From NCBI GenBank assembly GCA_964572725.1, contig CAZNFW010000005.1, positions 1 through 64,000 of the forward strand: a stretch of 64,000 nt of DNA, in the 5' to 3' direction. Positions 53,490-62,570 of this stretch are shown here, piece after piece (position 1 is the first letter of the stretch; each line of letters starts with the position of its first letter). Position numbers and translations under genes: made by a program. Under the pieces are notes generated by a model. The model did not search any database, was not told the DNA's origin, and worked only from the letters and a program-made list of their open reading frames with translations. The stretch is from Rosettibacter sp964572725 (GTDB taxonomy: Bacteria > Bacteroidota > Ignavibacteria > Ignavibacteriales > Melioribacteraceae).

Positions 53490-54941
53490 ATGAGTAAAGC
53501 AGATATTGGATTAATAGGACTTGCGGTAATGGGCGAAAATCTTGTATTAAATATGGAAAGTCATGGATTTACAGTTGCTGTTTATAACAGAACAGTAGAA
53601 AAAGTAGATAATTTTATTAACGGCAGAGCAAAAGGTAAAAATATAATTGGAACACATTCAATTGAAGAACTTGTGGCAAACCTTAAAAAGCCAAGAAAAG
53701 TAATGTTGATGGTTAAAGCTGGAAAACCAGTTGATGATTTTATTGAGTTATTAATTCCACATTTAGAACCAGGTGATATTATCATAGATGGTGGTAATTC
53801 ACATTTTCCAGATACTATAAGAAGAACAAAATACGTTGAAGAAAAAGGATTACTTTATATTGGCACTGGAGTATCTGGAGGCGAAGAAGGTGCTTTGCGT
53901 GGTCCATCAATAATGCCGGGCGGTTCGCCAAAAGCTTGGGAACATGTAAAACCAATTTTTCAAGCAATTGCTGCTAAAGTTGCTGATGGAACTCCTTGTT
54001 GTGATTGGGTCGGTGAAAATGGCGCAGGCCATTTTGTTAAAATGGTTCACAATGGAATTGAATATGGTGATATGCAGTTGATTTGTGAAACTTATCAAAT
54101 AATGAAAGACTTGCTTGGTTTGAGTTACGATGAAATGCACAATATTTTCAAAGAATGGAATGAAGGTGAACTTGAAAGTTATTTAATAGAAATAACAAGA
54201 GACATTTTAGCATTTAAAGATGAAGATGGGCAGCCGCTCGTTGAAAAAATTCTTGATACTGCTGGACAGAAAGGAACTGGAAAGTGGACAGTTATTGCTT
54301 CTCTCGATACAGGAATTCCTCTTACACTAATTGGTGAAGCTGTTTATGCTCGTGCTCTTTCAGCTTTAAAAGAAGAAAGAGTGGAAGCTTCAAAAATTAT
54401 TTCCGGACCAAAACCAAAATTTGATGGTGATAAAAAACAATTCATTGAAGATTTACGAAAAGCACTTTACGCTTCTAAAATTATTTCTTATGCTCAAGGT
54501 TTTATGCTTATGCGCGAAGCTGCAAAAGAATATGGATGGAATTTGAATTATGGTGGAATCGCTTTAATGTGGAGAGGTGGATGCATTATTCGTTCAGCAT
54601 TCCTTGGCAAAATAAAGGAAGCATTTGATAAAAATCCAAATCTATCTAATCTAATTCTTGACCCGTTCTTTAAAGAAAAAGTTGAATCTTCTCAGGAATC
54701 ATGGAGAAGAGTTGTATCAACAGCTATATCAAATGGCATCTGGATTCCAGCTTTATCAACTGCATTGAATTTCTTTGATGGATATCGAAATGGTAGATTA
54801 CCTGCTAATTTATTACAGGCTCAAAGAGATTATTTTGGAGCTCATACTTACGAAAGAGTAGACAGACCAAGAGGAGAATTTTTCCACACAAATTGGACTG
54901 GACGAGGTGGAACTACATCATCGACAACATATAATGTATAA
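53490..54941 (+). CDS. gnd: 6-phosphogluconate dehydrogenase, decarboxylating
   Basis: A 483-residue full-length 6PGDH. GLAVMGENLVLNMESHGFTVAV is split by the nucleotide fold start (IGLIGLAVMGENL), and AGHFVKMVHNGIEYGDMQL contains the catalytic lysine and the N-x-x-EY substrate residues; the C-terminal part includes QRDYFGAHTYERVDRP. It oxidises 6-phosphogluconate to ribulose 5-phosphate and CO2 with NADP or NAD. The frame is open from 53376, overlapping the LarA-like gene, but the ATG at 53490 matches the family and has AAGGAG (53474-53479) ten bases upstream. No zwf or pgl gene is beside it, which is notable for a gnd gene. Confidence 0.97.
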   Translation: MSKADIGLIGLAVMGENLVLNMESHGFTVAVYNRTVEKVDNFINGRAKGKNIIGTHSIEELVANLKKPRKVMLMVKAGKPVDDFIELLIPHLEPGDIIIDGGNSHFPDTIRRTKYVEEKGLLYIGTGVSGGEEGALRGPSIMPGGSPKAWEHVKPIFQAIAAKVADGTPCCDWVGENGAGHFVKMVHNGIEYGDMQLICETYQIMKDLLGLSYDEMHNIFKEWNEGELESYLIEITRDILAFKDEDGQPLVEKILDTAGQKGTGKWTVIASLDTGIPLTLIGEAVYARALSALKEERVEASKIISGPKPKFDGDKKQFIEDLRKALYASKIISYAQGFMLMREAAKEYGWNLNYGGIALMWRGGCIIRSAFLGKIKEAFDKNPNLSNLILDPFFKEKVESSQESWRRVVSTAISNGIWIPALSTALNFFDGYRNGRLPANLLQAQRDYFGAHTYERVDRPRGEFFHTNWTGRGGTTSSTTYNV

Positions 54942-54989
54942 TTTTTTTAGATTTGTTAAATATATCTTAAAATTTGTGGAGAAGTAAGT

Positions 54990-56981
54990 ATGAGTAATAT
55001 TGAATTGAAAAAATTAGCTGCAAACACAATTAGAATAATTTCAGCTGAAGGAGTTCAAAAAGCTAATTCTGGTCATCCCGGTATGCCAATGGGTATGGCA
55101 GATGTTGCAATGATTCTCTGGACTGAATTCTTAAAACACAATCCAGATGATCCAAATTGGTATAATAGAGACCGATTCATTCTATCTGCCGGTCATGGTT
55201 CGATGTTAATTTATACGCTTTTACATTTAAGCGGATACGATGTTACAATTGATGACTTAAAATCATTTCGTCAATGGGGAAGTAGAACTCCAGGACATCC
55301 AGAATATGGGCTTTTGCCGGGAATTGAAACTACTACAGGTCCACTTGGTCAGGGATTTGGAAATGGAGTAGGAATGGCAATAGCAGCAAAAATGATTGCT
55401 GCAAGATTTAATGATGATAATTATAAACTTTTCGGAAATCATTACATATATGCAATTGTTAGTGACGGCGATTTAATGGAAGGAATTTCTCACGAAGCTG
55501 CTTCGATTGCTGGTCACTTAAAATTAGGTAACATAATTTATTTCTACGATGACAATCATATAACAATTGAAGGAAATACAGATTTAACATTTTCGGAAGA
55601 TATACAAAAAAGATTCGAAGCTTATGGATGGCAAGTTTTAAGAGCAGATGCATATAATCACGATGAAATTCGTAAAGCAATTATTGAAGCTCAAAATGAA
55701 AAAGAAAAACCTTCAATAATTATAACACGTTCTCATATTGGTTATGGCAGCCCAAATAAAGTTGATACTCATGAAGTTCATGGTGCCCCTCTTGGAGCAG
55801 ATGAATTAATAGAAACTAAAAAGAATCTATTTTGGCCATTAGATAAAGAATTTTATGTGCCTGAAGAAGTAAAAAAACTTTTTGAAGATAGAAAGAAAGA
55901 GTTGATAGAAGTTTATAATCAATGGCAAAATGATTTTAATGATTGGAAAAATAAAAATCCTCAAAAAGCTGATTTATTAGAAAAATATCTTAACAATTGG
56001 TTGCCTGCAAATCTTGAAGAAGAATTATTAAATGCAGTTCCAAAAGAACCAAATGCTACTCGTTCTCTTTCGAGTAAAGTAATTCAAAAAATTGCTCAAC
56101 TGGTTCCAAACTTTGTTGGCGGTTCTGCAGATTTGGCTCCTTCAACCAATACTTATATGAATAATTTTGCATCAATCGCACCGAATAAATTTGAAGGAAG
56201 AAATTTTCATTTTGGAATTCGTGAACATGCAATGGGAGCTATAATTAACGGCATTGCCCTTTATGGCGGATTTAGACCTTTTGGTGCAACTTTCTTTGTA
56301 TTTTCTGATTACATGCGTCCTACTATTCGTCTTGCTGCATTAATGGAAATTCCTGTTATATACGTTTTTACTCATGATTCAATTTTTGTAGGTGAAGATG
56401 GTCCAACTCATCAACCCATTGAACATCTCGCTGTGCTAAGAGCTATACCAAATGTTACTGTAATTCGTCCAGCAGATGGAATTGAAACTGCAATGGCTTG
56501 GGCATATGCATTAAGACACAAAGATGGTCCGGTTGCATTAATTTTAACACGACAAAAAATTGAAGCTTTCGAAAGAGATTCTGATTTTAAACCTGAAGAT
56601 GTTCACAAAGGTGCTTACATTGTTTCTAAAGAAAATGGCAAACTCGATTTGGTTATTGCTGCAAGTGGTTCAGAAGTACCAGTTGCTTATGAAGCTAAAA
56701 AATTGCTTTCGAATGAACTTTCAATTAGAGTAGTTTCAATTCCTTCAAAAGAAATTTTTGAAAAACAATCAGATGAATATAAAAAATCATTATTCCCCGA
56801 TAATGTTCCGGTTGTAATTATTGAAGCTGCAAGAATGCAGGGTTGGGGAGATTTGTTCAGACAAAAACTTTTAAGAATAGGAATGGAACGCTTTGGTGCT
56901 TCGGGTCCATATAAAGTATTAGCAGAAAAATTTGGATTTACTGGAAAACAGGTAGCAGAAAAAATTAAAAATTGGATATAA
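54990..56981 (+). CDS. tkt: Transketolase
   Basis: A 663-residue transketolase of the usual length. The N-terminal TPP domain shows SGHPGMPMG, RDRFILSAGHGSMLIY, TTTGPLGQG and VSDGDLMEGISHEAASIAGHL; the second domain has RNFHFGIREHAMGAI with the catalytic Glu and DGPTHQPIEHL. It transfers two-carbon units in the non-oxidative pentose phosphate pathway. GGAG lies before the start. Its place right after gnd suggests it handles ribulose-5-phosphate-derived pentoses from this operon. An inverted repeat follows within seven bases of its stop. Confidence 0.97.
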   Translation: MSNIELKKLAANTIRIISAEGVQKANSGHPGMPMGMADVAMILWTEFLKHNPDDPNWYNRDRFILSAGHGSMLIYTLLHLSGYDVTIDDLKSFRQWGSRTPGHPEYGLLPGIETTTGPLGQGFGNGVGMAIAAKMIAARFNDDNYKLFGNHYIYAIVSDGDLMEGISHEAASIAGHLKLGNIIYFYDDNHITIEGNTDLTFSEDIQKRFEAYGWQVLRADAYNHDEIRKAIIEAQNEKEKPSIIITRSHIGYGSPNKVDTHEVHGAPLGADELIETKKNLFWPLDKEFYVPEEVKKLFEDRKKELIEVYNQWQNDFNDWKNKNPQKADLLEKYLNNWLPANLEEELLNAVPKEPNATRSLSSKVIQKIAQLVPNFVGGSADLAPSTNTYMNNFASIAPNKFEGRNFHFGIREHAMGAIINGIALYGGFRPFGATFFVFSDYMRPTIRLAALMEIPVIYVFTHDSIFVGEDGPTHQPIEHLAVLRAIPNVTVIRPADGIETAMAWAYALRHKDGPVALILTRQKIEAFERDSDFKPEDVHKGAYIVSKENGKLDLVIAASGSEVPVAYEAKKLLSNELSIRVVSIPSKEIFEKQSDEYKKSLFPDNVPVVIIEAARMQGWGDLFRQKLLRIGMERFGASGPYKVLAEKFGFTGKQVAEKIKNWI

Positions 56982-56987
56982 AATTTA

Positions 56988-57069
56988 TGGAACACAGATG
57001 ACACAGATTAAGCAGATTATCCAAGATAAAATCAGTGTAAATCATGTCTTATCAGTGTCATCTGTGTTC
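56988..57069. repeat. 82-bp MITE-like element with 15-bp perfect inverted ends
   Basis: GAACACAGATGACAC (56990-57004) and its exact complement GTGTCATCTGTGTTC (57055-57069) bracket 50 bases with further partial self-complementarity. AATTTA occurs on both sides (56982-56987 and 57070-57075), a possible six-base target duplication. It lies between tkt and kduI and could act as a stem-loop in the shared transcript. Confidence 0.75.
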
Positions 57070-57097
57070 AATTTAATAATAATTGAGAGGAAAAATT

Positions 57098-57931
57098 ATG
57101 GAAGTACGATATTCACCTGATCAGAATGGATTTAAAAGAATGTCAACTGAGGAACTTCGTAAAACATTTTTGATTGAAAATCTTTTTAAAGAAGACGAAA
57201 TACCTATGGTATATTCAGATATTGATAGGTCTATTACTGGCAGCGCTGTTCCTAAAACTCGTTCTCTTAAATTAACTGCAACTAAAAAAGAAATGGCAGC
57301 TGAATATTTCTGTGAAAGGAGAGAGCTCGGAGTTATAAATATTGGTGATAAAGGTAAAATTATACTTGATGGGAATGAGTATGAAATGAATAACAAAGAT
57401 GCTCTTTATATTGGCAGAGGGACAAAAGAAATTGAATTTGTCAGTATTGATTCAAACAAACCCGCAGAATTTTATTTTGTTAGTTATCCTGCACACAAAG
57501 AATATCCAACGAAACATATAAAATATGAAGATGCAATTCATCGTCATCTTGGTTCAGTCGAAACATCAAACAAAAGAACAATTCATCAATATATTATTCC
57601 AGAAATTTTGCCAACATGTCAAATAGCAATGGGATTAACTGAACTTGAAGATGGCAGTGTATGGAATACAATGCCTGCTCATACACATCAAAGAAGGTCA
57701 GAAGTCTACATGTATTTTAATTTGAAACCTGATGCTTTTGTAGTTCATTTAATTGGAGAACCAACAGAAACAAGACATTTGATTATAAGAAACAAACAAG
57801 CAGTATTATCAACAAGCTGGTCATTGCATTCTGGATGTGGTACACAAAGCTATTCGTTTATTTGGGCAATGGGTGGTGAAAATCAGGTATTTGATGATAT
57901 GGATTGGATTCCAATGGAAGAATTAAAATAA
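57098..57931 (+). CDS. kduI: 5-keto-4-deoxyuronate isomerase
   Basis: A 277-residue cupin-type isomerase that converts 4-deoxy-L-threo-5-hexosulose uronate, from unsaturated pectin or hyaluronan fragments, to 2,5-diketo-3-deoxygluconate. The zinc motif is in MPAHTHQRRSEVYMYFN (two His and one Glu), with the final His in SLHSGCGTQSY. The frame is open to a TTG at 57083; the ATG at 57098 is the start expected for the family, with GAGAGG (57085-57090) upstream. kduD follows after 15 bases. Confidence 0.96.
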   Translation: MEVRYSPDQNGFKRMSTEELRKTFLIENLFKEDEIPMVYSDIDRSITGSAVPKTRSLKLTATKKEMAAEYFCERRELGVINIGDKGKIILDGNEYEMNNKDALYIGRGTKEIEFVSIDSNKPAEFYFVSYPAHKEYPTKHIKYEDAIHRHLGSVETSNKRTIHQYIIPEILPTCQIAMGLTELEDGSVWNTMPAHTHQRRSEVYMYFNLKPDAFVVHLIGEPTETRHLIIRNKQAVLSTSWSLHSGCGTQSYSFIWAMGGENQVFDDMDWIPMEELK

Positions 57932-57946
57932 AAAGGAGGCATAAAA

Positions 57947-58708
57947 ATGATATTAGATTTATTTAGACTTGACGGTAAAACAGCAATTGTTACTGGTTCA
58001 AATCAAGGTATTGGTCAAAAATATGCTCAGGCTCTTGCCGAAGCAGGTGCAGATATAATTGGGGTTTCTTATGTTGATGATTTTGCAGAAACAGAAAAAT
58101 TAGTAACTGCTGCTGGAAGAAAATTTAAGTATTATGTAGCAGATTTTTCGAAAAGAGAGTCAACTTATGAATTTATAAATCAGGTTAAAAAAGATTTTCC
58201 TCGCATAGATATTTTAGTCAATAATGCAGGAACAATTATGCGCAAACCAATTGCAGAACATCCAGATGATTGGTGGGATAGAGTAATTGAAATTAATCTT
58301 ACTGCACAATTTATATTAACGAGAGAATTTGGAAAAGATATGGTTGCCCGTGGTTATGGTAAAATTGTTTTCATCGCATCATTATTGTCATTTCAAGGCG
58401 GGATACTTGTGCCGGGGTATGCAGCTTCTAAAGGCGGAGTAAAACAACTCACAATGGCATTTGCAAATGAATGGGCTTCGAAGGGAGTTAATGTAAATGC
58501 AATTGCACCGGGTTATATTGCAACTGAAAATACCCGTCCATTAAGAGAAGACCCGGTAAGAAATAAAGCAATACTTGATAGAATTCCTGCAGGCAGATGG
58601 GGAACGCCAGATGATTTAATGGGAGCTATGGTATTTCTCTGTTCTGATGCATCAAATTATGTTAATGGAACTGTGTTGACTGTTGATGGCGGCTGGATGG
58701 GAAGATAA
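57947..58708 (+). CDS. kduD: 2-dehydro-3-deoxy-D-gluconate 5-dehydrogenase
   Basis: A 253-residue SDR. TGSNQGIGQKYAQAL (about 15-29) is the cofactor motif, NNAGTIMRKPIAEHP is highly characteristic of KduD, YAASK is the catalytic motif, and VDGGWMGR ends the protein. It reduces 2,5-diketo-3-deoxygluconate to KDG, the substrate of the PfkB kinase upstream. AAAGGAGG is an unusually strong ribosome-binding site just before it. It is the last gene of the run; a 415-base non-coding region follows. Confidence 0.95.
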   Translation: MILDLFRLDGKTAIVTGSNQGIGQKYAQALAEAGADIIGVSYVDDFAETEKLVTAAGRKFKYYVADFSKRESTYEFINQVKKDFPRIDILVNNAGTIMRKPIAEHPDDWWDRVIEINLTAQFILTREFGKDMVARGYGKIVFIASLLSFQGGILVPGYAASKGGVKQLTMAFANEWASKGVNVNAIAPGYIATENTRPLREDPVRNKAILDRIPAGRWGTPDDLMGAMVFLCSDASNYVNGTVLTVDGGWMGR

Positions 58709-59123
58709 GAAATTTTTTTTGTCAATTTATGTTAGCGTTTAAGTAAAGCATAAAATAGAATAGGTGCAAGAGAAAAAGATTAAGAGCAAGAATAAGAAAA
58801 AAAAGCTAAAGAAAAAATTTCAAAAAATCTTAACAGTTGCTCATGCTTTAAGCTCTTTGAAAAATATTGCATTGTCATAAATCTATGGTGGACTCATTGT
58901 AATGACGGAAAAGGATTATAAAAGTCATACTGAACGAAGCGAAGAATCTATTTGAAATATGCATAACTTTTAGATTCTTCGTCCGCCAAGGCGGACTCAG
59001 AATGACGTTAAGAGAATTTATTAGTCATTATTAGTGAAGAATGACACTTATTGAAAAAGCAAGAGAAAAAAGATTATAAGTAAGAGAAAGAAACAAAAAA
59101 AATAATCTTAAATAGGAAAATTT
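58709..59123. other. Repeat-rich intergenic region
   Basis: Non-coding. It contains an 83-bp palindromic repeat (58924-59006), a degenerate further copy of one arm (GGACTCATTGTAATGAC near 58890-58908), and two purine-rich direct repeats beginning GCAAGAGAAAAA at about 58766 and 59059, about 290 bases apart. I see no clear promoter for the pectate lyase gene. Confidence 0.6.
58924..59006. repeat. REP-like palindromic repeat with nested small palindrome
   Basis: The ends GTCATACTGA (58924-58933) and TCAGAATGAC (58997-59006) are complementary with one mismatch; inside, GAAGAATCTA and TAGATTCTTC are perfectly complementary. One arm has an extra perfect mini-palindrome, TCCGCC-AA-GGCGGA (58982-58995), where the other arm has the CGAAGC segment. 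This form of dispersed repeat is widespread in environmental FCB-type genomes. Confidence 0.7.
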
Positions 59124-60788
59124 ATGTTTGTAAGAAATAATCTTCTCGAAATTTTTCTTGTAATGTTAGTAATAAGTATAAAAACATTTTCACAAACCTT
59201 AGCTTTTCCTGGTGCAGAAGGTTATGGAAGATTTGCAAGCGGCGGCAGAGGCGGTGCAGTCTACGAAGTTACTACTATCGAAGATAATAACTTGCCTGGA
59301 AGTTTGAGATATGCTGTTAATCAAAAAGGTCCAAGAACAATCGTCTTTAGAGTTTCTGGAACAATTAGATTAAAATCTTCTTTGACAATTAAAAATGGTG
59401 ATTTGACAATTGCAGGACAAACAGCTCCAGGTGATGGTATTTGTATTGCCGATTATCCAGTAACAATTGATGCAAACAATGTAATTGTAAGATTTTTAAG
59501 AATTCGTCTTGGTGATTTATACAAACTTGAAAGTGATGCTTTTGGCGGAAGGAACAGACAAAATATTATAATTGACCATTGCTCGATTTCGTGGAGTATT
59601 GATGAAACAGCAAGTTTTTATGACAATACTAACTTTACAATGCAATGGTGCATAATTTCAGAATCTTTATATAATTCTTATCACAGCAAAGGAGCTCATG
59701 GTTATGGTGGAATTTGGGGTGGTATGGGTGCAACTTTTCATCATAATTTGATTGCTCATCACTCAAGCCGTAATCCAAGATTTAACGGCAGCCGATATCA
59801 TAAACAACCTGATAAAGAAATTGTAGATTTTGTCAACAATGTGATATATAACTGGGGTGGAAATAGTGTTTACGGCGGCGAAGAAGGAAATCAAAATGTT
59901 AGATTAAATTATTATAAACCCGGTCCTGCAACAAAATCGAGTGTGATAAAAAGAATTTTAAATCCAACGCAAGACAGCGGGACAAATACAGGATATGGAA
60001 AATTTTATGTTGCGGATAATTTTGTATTTGGTTATCCTGATGCAACATCAGATAATTGGGGAATTGGAGTGCAGGGAGTTTCAAATACAATTAAGCAGCA
60101 AATTAAAGTTGATTCACCTTTCCCAATTGCTGATGTTACAACTCAATCACCAGAAGAAGCTTACGAATTAGTAATAAAATATGCAGGCGCAATTTTGCCA
60201 AAAAGAGATTCTATTGATTTAAGAATTATCGAAGAAGTAAAAACAGGTACTGCAAATTTTGGTGGAGCTTGGGGGGCTAAATCAGGTATAATTGATTCTC
60301 AAACTCAAATTGGAGGCTGGCCTGAATTAAAAACTTATAATGTTCCAGTTGATTCTGACCACGATGGAATGCCAGATGAATGGGAAATTTCTCATGGGTT
60401 AAATCCCAATAATCCAGAAGATAGAAACATTGTTAATTCTGAAGGTTATACAAATCTTGAAGTATACTTAAATAGTTTAGTTGATGTAATTACTGATGTA
60501 AAAAAAAATGAAAGTTCATTGCCAATTAATTTTGAGTTGCAGCAAAATTATCCAAATCCATTTAATCCTGTGACAAATATTGATTTTACAATTCCATCAG
60601 ATGGGTTTGTGAAATTAGAGGTATATGATTTATTGGGAAGAAAAATTTCTACTTTGATAAATGAACACAAAAGTGCAAATCGATACAGTATTGCCTTTAA
60701 CGGCTCAAACTTAAGTTCAGGTGTTTATATTTATTCTCTTTTTTATAATGGAAAAGTATATTCAAAGAAAATGTTATTAATAAAATAA
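59124..60788 (+). CDS. Secreted pectate lyase (PL1-like) with type IX secretion tail
   Basis: A 554-residue extracellular enzyme. A signal peptide (about 1-24) is followed by the right-handed beta-helix of a PL1-type lyase: FPGAEGYGRFASGGRGGAVY, AGQTAPGDGI, DHCSISWSIDET and the SSRNPRFNGSRY region, in which an Arg is the likely catalytic base. DSDHDGMPDEWE (about 415-426) is a calcium-binding repeat. Residues about 468-554 form a type IX sorting domain, with NYPNPFNP, YDLLGRKI and SSGVYIY motifs. It would cut de-esterified pectin to unsaturated oligomers that feed KduI/KduD. The GH43 gene starts seven bases later. Confidence 0.9.
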   Translation: MFVRNNLLEIFLVMLVISIKTFSQTLAFPGAEGYGRFASGGRGGAVYEVTTIEDNNLPGSLRYAVNQKGPRTIVFRVSGTIRLKSSLTIKNGDLTIAGQTAPGDGICIADYPVTIDANNVIVRFLRIRLGDLYKLESDAFGGRNRQNIIIDHCSISWSIDETASFYDNTNFTMQWCIISESLYNSYHSKGAHGYGGIWGGMGATFHHNLIAHHSSRNPRFNGSRYHKQPDKEIVDFVNNVIYNWGGNSVYGGEEGNQNVRLNYYKPGPATKSSVIKRILNPTQDSGTNTGYGKFYVADNFVFGYPDATSDNWGIGVQGVSNTIKQQIKVDSPFPIADVTTQSPEEAYELVIKYAGAILPKRDSIDLRIIEEVKTGTANFGGAWGAKSGIIDSQTQIGGWPELKTYNVPVDSDHDGMPDEWEISHGLNPNNPEDRNIVNSEGYTNLEVYLNSLVDVITDVKKNESSLPINFELQQNYPNPFNPVTNIDFTIPSDGFVKLEVYDLLGRKISTLINEHKSANRYSIAFNGSNLSSGVYIYSLFYNGKVYSKKMLLIK

Positions 60789-60795
60789 TTTTTTC

Positions 60796-62547
60796 ATGAT
60801 GAATAAAAAATTAACACTAATATTAATTTTAATTTTAATTCTGGGGTTTTTTGTAAATCATCTTTATTGTGATTTCGAGTATTTTAGCGTAAAAAAAATT
60901 GATGATATATTATCTAACGAATGTATTAAAGAAAAACATAAAGCTTCTAAAACAGATATTACTCAAAAAAATAAATTAGAAAAGCTTAGAAAGAGCGGAG
61001 CTGTCTGGATTCCAGATAATGGTGATGGTACTTACTCAAATCCAATTATTCATGCTGATTATTCAGACCCGGATGTTATTCGCGTTGGTGATGATTATTT
61101 TATGACAGCTTCAAGTTTTTCACATTTTCCGGGACTTCCAATTCTTCATTCAAAAGATTTAGTTAACTGGAAAATTATTTCTCATGCAGCTATTCAATAT
61201 CCAATTGAAGAATTTAATAAACCGCAGCATGGCAATGGAATCTGGGCACCAAGCATCAGATATCACAATGGTGAATTTTACATTTACTATGGCGACCCTG
61301 ATTATGGAATTTTTATGACAAAATCGAAAAAGCCAGAAGGTCCGTGGTCCCCATTAAAATTAATTAAGAAAGCAAAAGGATGGATTGATCCATGTCCACT
61401 CTGGGATGATGATGGGAATGCATATTTGGTACACGCATGGGCTCGCAGCCGTTCTGGAATTAAACACAAATTAACTATTAACAAAATGAGTGTTGATGGT
61501 GAAAAAATTCTTGATGAAGGTGTTTTAGTATTTTGTGATTCATTAAAACATCCAACAATGGAAGGTCCAAAATTTTATAAACGAAATGGATATTATTACA
61601 TTTTCGCTCCTGCAGGCGGAGTAAAATCAGGATGGCAGGTTGTTCTAAGATCAAAAAATATTTATGGACCTTATGAAGATAAAATCGTTCTTGAACAGGG
61701 CTCAACAAAAATTAATGGACCTCATCAAGGTGGATGGGTAGAAACACAAACAGGCGAATCATGGTTCATTCATTTTCAGGATTGTGATGCTTATGGTAGA
61801 ATTGTTCATCTTCAACCAATGAAATGGGAAAATAATTGGCCCTTAATGGGAATTGATTATGACGGCAACGGAATTGGTGAACCAGTTTTAAGATTTAAAA
61901 AGCCTGATGCTGGAAAAGTTTATAATGTTTGTGTGCCTCAAACAAATGATGAATTTGATTCATTAAAATTAGGATTACAATGGCAATGGCAGTCTAATTT
62001 TGATTCTTCATGGATTTCTTTGAGTGCAAGAAAAAATTATTTGAGATTTTATACACAGAAATTTCCAGATCCTAAAAATAATTTATGGAATGTATCCCAA
62101 CTTTTAATGCAAAAATTTCCTGCAAGGAAATTTAATGCTATCACGAAATTAGAATTTCATCCTCAGTCAATTAATGAAAAAGCTGGCTTGGTAATCTTCG
62201 GGTTAGACTACTCATATATTTGCATTGAAAAAGTTGAGAAAGGTTTTCATATTTATCAAGCAGTAAACTTAAATGCAGAGAAAAATAATTCAGAAGAAAT
62301 TATTGATGTAAAAAGTGTAATACAAAATAAAATTTATTTCAAAGTTGAAGTTGATGAAAATGCTAAATGTAAATTTTATTATAGTTTGAACGGAAAAAAA
62401 TTTTATCAAATCGGGAAAGAATTTATTGCAAAACAGGGTAAATGGGTAGGTGCCAAAGTAGGAATATTTTCATTAGCTCTGCAAAATTCTGTTAAATCTG
62501 GTTATACAGATTTTGATTGGTTTCGCTTTGAAAATAAAAATGATTAA
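60796..62547 (+). CDS. GH43-family glycoside hydrolase
   Basis: A 583-residue exported enzyme (two adjacent ATGs at 60796 and 60799). A signal peptide spans about 1-26. The five-bladed propeller shows the three GH43 carboxylates in context: HADYSDPDVIRVGDDYFM (D near 91), KGWIDPCPLWDDDG, and TMEGPKFYKRNGYYYIF. A C-terminal beta-sandwich (about 390-580) resembles the accessory domain of GH43 xylosidases. Substrate may be xylo- or arabino-oligosaccharides, perhaps pectin side chains given the neighbours. No type IX tail is seen, so it is probably periplasmic. The TonB-dependent receptor gene starts 23 bases later. Confidence 0.9.
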   Translation: MMNKKLTLILILILILGFFVNHLYCDFEYFSVKKIDDILSNECIKEKHKASKTDITQKNKLEKLRKSGAVWIPDNGDGTYSNPIIHADYSDPDVIRVGDDYFMTASSFSHFPGLPILHSKDLVNWKIISHAAIQYPIEEFNKPQHGNGIWAPSIRYHNGEFYIYYGDPDYGIFMTKSKKPEGPWSPLKLIKKAKGWIDPCPLWDDDGNAYLVHAWARSRSGIKHKLTINKMSVDGEKILDEGVLVFCDSLKHPTMEGPKFYKRNGYYYIFAPAGGVKSGWQVVLRSKNIYGPYEDKIVLEQGSTKINGPHQGGWVETQTGESWFIHFQDCDAYGRIVHLQPMKWENNWPLMGIDYDGNGIGEPVLRFKKPDAGKVYNVCVPQTNDEFDSLKLGLQWQWQSNFDSSWISLSARKNYLRFYTQKFPDPKNNLWNVSQLLMQKFPARKFNAITKLEFHPQSINEKAGLVIFGLDYSYICIEKVEKGFHIYQAVNLNAEKNNSEEIIDVKSVIQNKIYFKVEVDENAKCKFYYSLNGKKFYQIGKEFIAKQGKWVGAKVGIFSLALQNSVKSGYTDFDWFRFENKND

Positions 62548-62570
62548 TAAAAAATACGGGGAGTTAATTT

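Noticed and set aside
56988..57069. CRISPR repeat
   Set aside because: Only one inverted pair, no series of direct repeats with spacers, and no cas genes anywhere in the window.
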